Part shown: in pieces, positions 1 through 5,935 of the stretch | Layout of the letters: each line of letters begins with the position of its first letter | How positions within the stretch are numbered: the stretch's first letter is position 1 | From: Microbacterium sp. B35-30 | Lineage (GTDB): Bacteria > Actinomycetota > Actinomycetes > Actinomycetales > Microbacteriaceae | Reading direction: 5' to 3' | Assembly: GCF_010634855.1 (NCBI RefSeq) | Contig: NZ_MWLQ01000014.1 | Span: forward strand, 1 to 64,000 | Length of the DNA: 64,000 bases | Made by a program: the position numbers and the translations under genes | Notes under the pieces: model-generated | Database searches by the model: none | What the model saw: only the letters and a program-made list of their open reading frames with translations | Told to the model about the DNA's origin: nothing

Positions 1-556
1 ACTTGATCGGCGTGGTGATGAGGCCCGCGTCGTTGAGGACGTCGTTCACGAGCCCCGAGCTGGAGAACAGCGAGAAGGCGATCATGTAGACGAGCACCCA
101 CGAGATGAAGTTCGGCAGCGCCGTGAGGGTCTGCACAGAGCTGCGGAACCAGGGCGCCTTGATCTCGTTGAGCAGGATCGCGAAGAAGAGCGGCAGGACG
201 GATGTCGCGATCCCCAGGAAGCTGATCGCCAGGGTGTTCATCAGCACCTGGCCGATCTGGGCCATCTGTGTGGGCGAGCTCACCAGCATCTGGAACCACT
301 GCAGACCGACGAACTCGCTGCCCTCGATCCCGAGCGCCGGCTTGTAGTCGTACAGCGAGTAGATCCAGCCGTACAGCGGCAGGTACGAGAACAGGAACGC
401 CAGGATCAGGAACGGGACGATGCAGAGGAACAGCGTGAACGAGGTCCGGCTGCCCGCGGGCCGCAGCCGCCGGCCGCGCCGCTTCTGCGCGTTCTGATCG
501 AGGTTGTGGACGGCCGCCTCCTGGAAGACCGTCTGCGCCTGCGCCTGGGTGGTCAT
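1..556 (-). CDS. carbohydrate ABC transporter permease (LplB/YteP type), 3' end beyond window
   Basis: Inner-membrane permease of a binding-protein-dependent sugar importer; only the first 185 or so codons are present because the gene runs off the left edge. It begins MTTQAQAQTVFQEAAVHNLD, has a basic cytoplasmic stretch (KRRGRRLRP) and then a hydrophobic segment with PLYGWIYSLYDYKP, typical of first permeases of the LplB group, followed by membrane spans with LFFAILLNEIKAPWFR. The ATG at 556 is the first in frame but has no clear Shine-Dalgarno. A strong promoter (TTGACG, 17 nt, TAATCT on this strand) and a tandem operator lie 120-185 nt upstream, next to the divergent LacI gene, so that regulator probably controls it. 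Its binding protein and second permease are presumably to the left of the window. Confidence 0.85.
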   Translation of the reverse strand, partial: MTTQAQAQTVFQEAAVHNLDQNAQKRRGRRLRPAGSRTSFTLFLCIVPFLILAFLFSYLPLYGWIYSLYDYKPALGIEGSEFVGLQWFQMLVSSPTQMAQIGQVLMNTLAISFLGIATSVLPLFFAILLNEIKAPWFRSSVQTLTALPNFISWVLVYMIAFSLFSSSGLVNDVLNDAGLITTPIK

Positions 557-678
557 CGGACCGTGACCGGGTGGCGGACCGTCGAGGTCGCCGCCGTCTG
601 AGCATGACGCCGTCCCATGTCACTCCTTCGTGTACGTGGTGCCGCTCCGTCGGGGGGGGCGGAATCCGAGGTTCGTTG

Positions 679-710
679 TCGAACCGCTTCGATTTCGAAC
701 CGCTTCGATT
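679..710. promoter_or_regulatory. tandem LacI-type operators (2 x 16 bp)
   Basis: The 16-mer TCGAACCGCTTCGATT occurs twice, perfectly and back to back (679-694 and 695-710). Each unit contains the palindrome TCGAA-N4-TTCGA with a central CG, the usual LacI-family operator design. They start about where transcription from the leftward promoter would begin, so bound repressor would block the permease transcript. The divergent LacI gene at 888 is the obvious regulator (inference). Confidence 0.8.
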
Positions 711-712
711 GA

Positions 713-741
713 AGATTAGGCGCGAGCACGCCATTCGTCAA
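713..741 (-). promoter_or_regulatory. sigma70-type promoter for the leftward permease operon
   Basis: Read on the minus strand: -35 TTGACG (forward 736-741), a 17-nt spacer, -10 TAATCT (forward 713-718). The predicted start near 706 falls at the edge of the tandem operators and leaves a leader of about 150 nt before the ATG at 556. Apart from the operators I see no other element in the leader. Confidence 0.75.
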
Positions 742-802
742 ATGTCTTCCCGTAACGCCGAGGTAACGATCGCCGGCTCGCCCGGCGCGGCGACCACCGC
801 CT

Positions 803-816
803 GGAAAGCGCCTACC
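803..816. promoter_or_regulatory. operator-like site GGAAAGCGCCTACC at the LacI-888 promoter
   Basis: This 14-mer differs at two positions from the site at 25368 (GGAAAGCGTTTACC) and overlaps a TACCAT -10-like hexamer at 813-818, about 70 nt before the LacI gene. It is the weakest member of the class-2 operator set described in the findings. Confidence 0.5.
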
Positions 817-887
817 ATGGTCGCAGCGGACGCGCGGGGGCGCTCGCCCCCGGTCAGGCGCCGGGTGAGAGGGACGGAACAGGCGAG

Positions 888-1895
888 ATGAAGCGAGTCG
901 GCATCCGCGATGTCGCCGAGCGCGCCGGCGTCTCGATCAGCACCGTCTCGAACGCGCTCAACCGTCCCCACATGGTCAGCGAGCGGCTGATCCATCGCGT
1001 CCGGTCGGCGGCCGACCAGCTCGGCTACGTGCCTCTGCAAGCCGCTCAGCAGCTGCGCGCGGGTCGATCGGGCCTCCTCGGCATGACGGTCATCAACATC
1101 GCCAACCCGTTCTTCGCCGACATGGTCGCCGGCGCCGAGGACGCCGCCTCGGCTGCCGGACTGCGAGTGCTCGTCGGCAACTCCGGCGACGACGCCGCCA
1201 AGGAGCGCGATCACCTCGAGCTGTTCGAGCGCGTGCAGGTCGAGGGCGCCCTGGTGAGCCCGTTCGGTCCGCTCGCGCCGTGGCTGGAGCGACTGCGCGG
1301 CCGCGGCATCCCCGTCGTCATGGTCGATGCCGTCGACGACACCGGCGAGTTGCCCTCGGTCTCCTTCGACGACATCGCCGGCGGCCGGCTCGCCGCCCAG
1401 CACCTGCTCGACGCCGGCCGCCGCCGGCTCGCCTTCGTGGGCGCCCGCGAAGAGGTTCGCCAGGTGCGCGAGCGCCTGCAGGGTGCGCGGCTCGCCGTGA
1501 CGGCGCACCCCGGCGCATCGCTCGAGCCGATCTGGACGGCGCGCACCACGTCCGCGGCCGGCCTCGCATACGGCGCGGAGCTCGCGACCCGCTCCCCCGC
1601 CGACCGGCCCGACGGGATCGTCACGTCGAACGACCACCTCGCGATCGGCCTCGTGCACGGTCTCATCTCGCACGGCGTGCGGGTACCCGAGGACGTCGCC
1701 GTCGTGGGCTACGACGACATCGAGTTCGCCGCGATCGCCGCCGTGCCGCTCACCTCCGTGCGCCAGCCCGCGCGGGAGATGGGCCGCACCGCGGCCGAGA
1801 TCCTCCTGGCCCGCATCGGCGGCACGGCGGGCGCCGACCTCGGCAACGTGGTCTACCAGCCGGAACTCGTCGTCCGCGCATCGACCGGCGGCTGA
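888..1895 (+). CDS. LacI-family transcriptional regulator
   Basis: Cytoplasmic sugar-responsive repressor of 335 aa, the usual LacI length. The N-terminal helix-turn-helix is clear (residues 4-25, RDVAERAGVSISTVSNALN), followed by the hinge (LGYVPLQAAQQLRAGRSG) and a periplasmic-binding-protein-like effector domain with NPFFADMVAGAED, SNDHLAIGLVHGL and VVGYDDIEFAAIA. It is divergent from the permease at 1-556 and has tandem operators in the shared region, so control of that importer is likely. Its stop lies 4 nt from the stop of the convergent esterase. The effector cannot be read from the sequence; the neighbours suggest a pectin-derived oligosaccharide. Confidence 0.93.
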   Translation: MKRVGIRDVAERAGVSISTVSNALNRPHMVSERLIHRVRSAADQLGYVPLQAAQQLRAGRSGLLGMTVINIANPFFADMVAGAEDAASAAGLRVLVGNSGDDAAKERDHLELFERVQVEGALVSPFGPLAPWLERLRGRGIPVVMVDAVDDTGELPSVSFDDIAGGRLAAQHLLDAGRRRLAFVGAREEVRQVRERLQGARLAVTAHPGASLEPIWTARTTSAAGLAYGAELATRSPADRPDGIVTSNDHLAIGLVHGLISHGVRVPEDVAVVGYDDIEFAAIAAVPLTSVRQPAREMGRTAAEILLARIGGTAGADLGNVVYQPELVVRASTGG

Positions 1896-1899
1896 GCCG

Positions 1900-2571
1900 T
1901 CAGCTGACGAGCTGCGAGCCCTTGGCCGGCCCATCGCCGTCCCGCCGCTCGATGGCGCGCAGCGATCGGCCCACGTAGGCCGCGATCCGGCGCGCCCCCT
2001 CCTCACGGAAGTGCGTGTCGTCGGCGAGCCCGTCCGGCCACAGCGGATGCTCGCCCGGCGCGAAGTGCGACAGCAGAGCAGCGGATGCCTCGGCCCCGAG
2101 CTCCTCGTAGAGCCACGTGGTGAACACCGTCAGGTCGATGAGCGGCACGTCGAGGTCGTGCGCCAGGTCTCGGACGGCGTTGGGATAGTCGCCGTGCGTG
2201 GGAGTCACCCGGTCGCCGTCGAACCAGCGCCGCTCGACGGACGTGCACAGCACGGCGTTCGCGCCCCGGCTGCGAACGTCGTCGACCATGCCGCGCAGGT
2301 TCGCGGTGTAGCCGCCGCGCGAGGCGAGCTCGGGCAGCTTCTGGTCGTTGTGCCCGAACTGGATGACGACGGTGTCGCCGGGCTCGACGCCGTCGAGCAG
2401 GCGCACCCACGAGCCGTCGGCGAGGAAGGACGCGGTGGTCGCCCCGCCGTAGGCGAGGTTCCGCACCGGCGCCTCGACGACGGGTGCGATATACGAGCCC
2501 CACCCCGTCATGGGCAGCTCGTCGGGCTTCGCGGGTGCGACCGTCGAGTCGCCTGCCAGGTGATACGTCAT
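1900..2571 (-). CDS. SGNH-fold rhamnogalacturonan acetylesterase-like hydrolase
   Basis: A 223-aa esterase of the rhamnogalacturonan acetylesterase type, which removes O-acetyl groups from pectin backbone oligomers. The SGNH blocks are all visible: GDST with nucleophile Ser9, a block-II glycine in GWGSY, GHND at 73-76, and the C-terminal DDTH with Asp184 and His187. I set the start at ATG 2571, preceded by GGAAGGGCACAAG, although the frame is open further upstream. There is no signal peptide, so it probably acts on imported oligosaccharides in the cytoplasm. A class-2 LacI operator lies about 60 nt upstream, between this gene and the divergent ABC exporter. The related B. subtilis enzymes YesT and YesY sit in rhamnogalacturonan operons, which fits this window. 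Confidence 0.87.
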   Translation of the reverse strand: MTYHLAGDSTVAPAKPDELPMTGWGSYIAPVVEAPVRNLAYGGATTASFLADGSWVRLLDGVEPGDTVVIQFGHNDQKLPELASRGGYTANLRGMVDDVRSRGANAVLCTSVERRWFDGDRVTPTHGDYPNAVRDLAHDLDVPLIDLTVFTTWLYEELGAEASAALLSHFAPGEHPLWPDGLADDTHFREEGARRIAAYVGRSLRAIERRDGDGPAKGSQLVS

Positions 2572-2604
2572 CTTGTGCCCTTCCGGGTGCGGGTCGCGGC
2601 ATCC

Positions 2605-2641
2605 TCGATACCATTGCATCATGACGCAGAAAGCGTTTACC
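2605..2641. promoter_or_regulatory. divergent promoters with LacI-type operator
   Basis: On the plus strand TACCAT (2609-2614) lies 6 nt before ATG 2621, a leaderless arrangement for the ABC exporter. On the minus strand TTTCTG, 16 nt and TATCGA (forward 2605-2610) could drive the esterase. The operator AGAAAGCGTTTACC (2628-2641) covers the minus -35 and the first codons of the exporter, so one repressor could control both directions. Confidence 0.55.
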
Positions 2642-4408
2642 GGCGCCATCCGCACGATCTCCATCGCCCAGGGCCCCCGTCCCGGGCGATCGGTGCTGCG
2701 CCTGCTCGCGCGTCGTCCCGCCCGCATGGCGATCGCGATGCTCGCGTTCGCCTGCAAGGAGATCCCGCTGTGGTTCCTGCCGGTGGTGACGGCGCAGATC
2801 ATCGACCTCGTCGCGACCGGCGGCGACGTGTCGACGGTGCTGATCTGGTTCAGCGTGGCGGCGGCGCTTCTCGTCCAGAACTACCCCATGCACATCGTCT
2901 ACACGCGCAACTTCATGACGGTGGTGCGCGACACCGGCGCCGACCTCCGCAACGCCCTCGCCGCGCGGCTGCAGAGCCTGTCGATCGGGTACCACACGCG
3001 GGTGAGCTCCTCGATCGTGCAGACCAAGGTCGTGCGCGACGTCGAGAACGTCGAGCTCATGCTGCAGCAGGTGACGCACCCGCTGCTGTCGGCGACCATG
3101 GTGCTGATCGGCGCGATCGTCATGACGGCGATCGCCGTGCCGCAGTTCCTGCCCGTCTACGCCCTCGCGGTGCCCATCGCCCTGGGGCTGCGCGCCGCCC
3201 TCAGCCGCCGTTCGCGGGCGCGCAACGAGGTGTTCCGCCGCGAGGTCGAGGGCTTCGCCGCGCGCGTCGGTGAGATGGCCTCGCTCATCCCGGTGACCCG
3301 TGCGCACGGCCTCGAGCGCACCGCCGTCTCGCGGGTTCAGGCCGGCGCCGACGGCGTCCGCCGCGCAGGCCTCGACCTCGACATGCTCAACGGCCACGTC
3401 GCGTCGATCTCGTGGGTCGCGATGCAGCTGCTGGGACTCGGATGCCTCGTGCTCGCGGCGATCTTCGCGCTCACCGGCATCCTCCCGATCACCCCCGGCG
3501 AAGTCGTGCTGCTGTCGTCGTACTTCACGCTGCTCACGTCGGGACTGACGGCGCTGCTGATGCTCATCCCGGTCGGCGCGCGCGGGCTCGAGTCGATGCG
3601 GTCGATCTCGGAGGTGCTGCAGGAGCCCGACCTCGAGCAGAACGAGGGCAAGAGCGCGGTCGCGCAGGTGGGCGGCCACCTCGAGCTGCGACACGTGTCC
3701 CACCGCTACGACGGTGCCGACCGGGATGCCGTCCACGACGTCTCGCTCGACATCCCGCCGGGCGAGACCGTGGCGTTCGTGGGCTCGTCGGGCTCGGGCA
3801 AGTCGACGATGCTCAACCTGGTGCTCGGCTTCGTGCGCCCGACGTCCGGCCACATCCTGCTGGACGGCGCCGACATGCAGGACCTCGACCTCCGCACCGT
3901 GCGCCAGTCGGTGTCGGTGGTGCCGCAGGAGTCGGTGATGTTCGAGGGCACGATCCGCGAGAACATCGCGTACGGCCTCGACGACGTGTCGGACGAGAGG
4001 CTCCGCGCGGCGCTGCGCGACGCCAACGCCGCGGAGTTCGTCGATCGTCTGCCCGAGAACTGGGACACCGTCGTCGGCGAGCGCGGCGCGCGCCTGTCGG
4101 GCGGGCAGCGGCAGCGGCTCGCGATCGCGCGGGCGCTCGTGCGCGATCCGCGCATCCTCCTCCTCGACGAGGCGACCTCGGCCCTCGACCCCGAGTCGGA
4201 GGAGCTCGTCAAAGAGGCGCTCAACCGCCTGATGAGTGGCCGTACCACCCTCGTCGTGGCGCACCGCCTGTCGACGATCCGCCAGGCCGACCGCATCGTC
4301 GTGCTCGAGCACGGCGAGGTCGTCGAGATCGGCGCCCACGACGAGCTGCTCGCGGCGCGCGGCCGCTACGCCCACCTCCACGCGACGCAGTCCGGCCTCC
4401 CTCGCTGA
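2621..4408 (+). CDS. ABC exporter half-transporter (fused membrane and ATPase domains)
   Basis: A 595-aa protein with an N-terminal six-helix ABC exporter domain (about 1-320) and a C-terminal ATPase. Walker A GSSGSGKST begins at about residue 388, the Q-loop is in VVPQESVMFEGTIRENI, signature LSGGQRQRLAIARAL starts near 492, Walker B ILLLDEATS near 512 and the H-loop is in VVAHRLS. This is the MsbA/multidrug type that acts as a homo- or heterodimer in the membrane. ATG 2621 was chosen because TACCAT ends 6 nt before it; the frame is open from about 2573, but no ribosome site favours the longer form. No partner exporter is adjacent. The substrate is unknown. A sugar-operator over the start codon is unexpected for an exporter. 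It is not the missing importer ATPase. Confidence 0.9.
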   Translation: MTQKAFTGAIRTISIAQGPRPGRSVLRLLARRPARMAIAMLAFACKEIPLWFLPVVTAQIIDLVATGGDVSTVLIWFSVAAALLVQNYPMHIVYTRNFMTVVRDTGADLRNALAARLQSLSIGYHTRVSSSIVQTKVVRDVENVELMLQQVTHPLLSATMVLIGAIVMTAIAVPQFLPVYALAVPIALGLRAALSRRSRARNEVFRREVEGFAARVGEMASLIPVTRAHGLERTAVSRVQAGADGVRRAGLDLDMLNGHVASISWVAMQLLGLGCLVLAAIFALTGILPITPGEVVLLSSYFTLLTSGLTALLMLIPVGARGLESMRSISEVLQEPDLEQNEGKSAVAQVGGHLELRHVSHRYDGADRDAVHDVSLDIPPGETVAFVGSSGSGKSTMLNLVLGFVRPTSGHILLDGADMQDLDLRTVRQSVSVVPQESVMFEGTIRENIAYGLDDVSDERLRAALRDANAAEFVDRLPENWDTVVGERGARLSGGQRQRLAIARALVRDPRILLLDEATSALDPESEELVKEALNRLMSGRTTLVVAHRLSTIRQADRIVVLEHGEVVEIGAHDELLAARGRYAHLHATQSGLPR

Positions 4409-4431
4409 GTCTCGCCGCCGCGCACCCGAAG

Positions 4432-4535
4432 ACCCACGCGCACAGTCGCCGCCGACCCGCGCGCCGGTCGCCGCCGCCCCACGCGCACGGTCGTCGCCGC
4501 CCCGCGTGCCGAGTCGCCGCCGCCCCGCGCGCCGA
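4432..4535. repeat. 23-bp imperfect tandem repeat, about 4.6 copies
   Basis: Starting some 20 bp after the exporter stop, units of 22-23 bp such as CCCCGCGTGCCGAGTCGCCG recur with small changes and end in a partial copy. All frames are GC-only low-complexity sequence with no ribosome site, so it is unlikely to be coding. It abuts the palindrome at 4537. Confidence 0.75.
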
Positions 4536-4536
4536 G

Positions 4537-4603
4537 ATCAGGTGATTTCACCGAGGTAGGACGATCTGACGCGAAACGTCCTACGCTCGCGAAATCACCT
4601 GAT
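4537..4603. repeat. nested inverted repeat (REP-like or terminator)
   Basis: Outer 13-bp arms ATCAGGTGATTTC (4537-4549) and its exact complement (4591-4603) enclose 8-bp arms GTAGGACG (4556-4563) and CGTCCTAC (4577-4584). It lies between two co-directional genes. No T-tract follows, so an intrinsic terminator is possible but not certain. Confidence 0.7.
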
Positions 4604-4636
4604 GCGGCGACGATGTCGCGCGAGGGGTGCGCATTG

Positions 4637-4668
4637 GGATAGCGCTTTCCGGCTATACCGCCTACCCT
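4637..4668 (+). promoter_or_regulatory. LacI-type operator and -10 box of the Gfo/Idh gene
   Basis: GGATAGCGCTTTCC (4637-4650) is a near-perfect palindrome with central CG. TACCCT (4663-4668) fits a -10 hexamer 13 nt downstream, so the operator covers the spacer/-35 region. Confidence 0.65.
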
Positions 4669-4725
4669 GGAGATACGGATGCCGCGGGCCGCGGCATCCG
4701 TTCCCCACCCGTCGAAGGAGCCACT

Positions 4726-5826
4726 GTGACCGACACCCTCCGCTGCGCCATCGTCGGAACGGGAGCGATCGCACACGCCCACGGTCAGGCAATCGCGGCG
4801 TACCCGAACGCGCAGCTCGTCGCGGTCACCGATCTCTCCCGCGATTCCGCGTCGGCATTCGCGGACGAGTTCGGCGGCCCCAAGGTGTACGAGGACCTCG
4901 ACACCCTGCTCCAGGCTGAGCGTCCCGACGTCGTGCACATCTGCACTCCCCCGGTGGCGCACCGTGACCAGGCGGTCGCAGCGTCGACCGCCGGCGCGCA
5001 CGTCATCGTCGAGAAGCCGCCGGCACCGAGCCTCGAGGAGCTGGACGACATGCGCGCCGCGGCGTCCTCGGCGGGGCGCGAGCTCGTCGTGGTGTTCCAG
5101 CAGCGCACCGGCACCGCCGCGGCGCATGTGAAGCGCCTGCTCGACGACGGCGCGTTCGGGCGCCCGCTCATCGCGCAGTGCCAGACGCTGTGGTTCCGCG
5201 ACCCCGCTTACTTCGCGGTGCCGTGGCGCGGCAAGTGGGAGACGGAGGGCGGAGGCCCGACCCTCGGACATGCGATCCATCAGGTCGATCTGCTGGCCTT
5301 CCTCCTCGGAGAGTGGGAGAGCGTGCAGGCGCGGCTCTGGCGCCTCGATCGAGAGACGCAGACCGAGGATGCCTCGACCGCGACCGTCGCGTTCGCGAAC
5401 GGCGCGATCGCCTCGGTCGTCACGAGCGCCGTGTCACCCCGCGAGACCAGCTCGATCCGCATCGACACGCAGCGCGCGACGATCACCGTCGACCACCTGT
5501 ACGGACACGGGCACGAGAACTGGCGCATCACGCCTGCCCCCGGCTTCGAGGACCAGGCCGGCGACTGGGCACTCCCCGACTCCGAGGAGCCCAGCAGCCA
5601 CGACGTGCTCATCCGCGACGTCTTCGACGCGCTGCGCAGCGGCGGGCCCCTTCCCGCGGTCGGGGATCAGCCCGCGCGGTCGTTCGAACTCGTGGCGGCG
5701 ATCTACGCCTCAGCCGCCGGCGACGGCACGGTCGTGACCCCGGACGCGCTCGCCGCTCACCCCACACACCGGCGCGGCTTCGCCAGTCCGGTCGCCGATC
5801 GCCGAGGATCGGCACCGACCGGATGA
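4726..5826 (+). CDS. Gfo/Idh/MocA-family NAD(P)-dependent oxidoreductase
   Basis: A 366-aa sugar or cyclitol dehydrogenase-like protein. The Rossmann motif is VGTGAIAHAH (Gly11-x-Gly13), the conserved EKP is at Glu96-Lys97-Pro98, and the C-terminal half has GHAIHQVDLL with His185 where the family keeps its catalytic histidine. The GTG at 4726 is chosen because GAAGGAG ends 5 nt upstream; the frame is open from 4627, but that stretch contains the operator and promoter. It is a single-gene unit between the exporter and the convergent lyase, controlled by a class-2 operator. The substrate is not deducible; given the context, a sugar or uronic acid derivative. Confidence 0.88.
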   Translation: MTDTLRCAIVGTGAIAHAHGQAIAAYPNAQLVAVTDLSRDSASAFADEFGGPKVYEDLDTLLQAERPDVVHICTPPVAHRDQAVAASTAGAHVIVEKPPAPSLEELDDMRAAASSAGRELVVVFQQRTGTAAAHVKRLLDDGAFGRPLIAQCQTLWFRDPAYFAVPWRGKWETEGGGPTLGHAIHQVDLLAFLLGEWESVQARLWRLDRETQTEDASTATVAFANGAIASVVTSAVSPRETSSIRIDTQRATITVDHLYGHGHENWRITPAPGFEDQAGDWALPDSEEPSSHDVLIRDVFDALRSGGPLPAVGDQPARSFELVAAIYASAAGDGTVVTPDALAAHPTHRRGFASPVADRRGSAPTG

Positions 5827-5880
5827 CCGCTGCCCGGCGAGGATGACCGCGGCCGGGCAAGGCTGACCGCGGCCGGGCGG
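5821..5880. repeat. 20-bp tandem repeat, three units
   Basis: Three adjacent units, 5821-5840, 5841-5860 and 5861-5880, of the type GGATGACCGCGGCCGGGCAA with a few substitutions. The first unit contains the stop codon of the Gfo/Idh gene. The next 55 bp, up to the convergent lyase stop, hold a weak inverted repeat (TCGCCCCA and TGGTGGGCGA) that may end transcription. Confidence 0.8.
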
Positions 5881-5935
5881 CGATCGCCCCACTTACCCGT
5901 GGTGGGCGAAGACCGCCACCTGAACCGTGGATCCG

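Noticed and set aside
738..2006. Long open frame on the minus strand opposite the LacI gene
   Set aside because: It is antisense to a regulator with clear HTH and effector motifs, has Arg/Gly/Ala-rich composition and no family motif; it arises from GC-rich codon usage.
4409..4560. Apparent small basic proteins in the 23-bp repeats
   Set aside because: All frames are open because of GC-only repeats; no ribosome site and no non-repetitive core.
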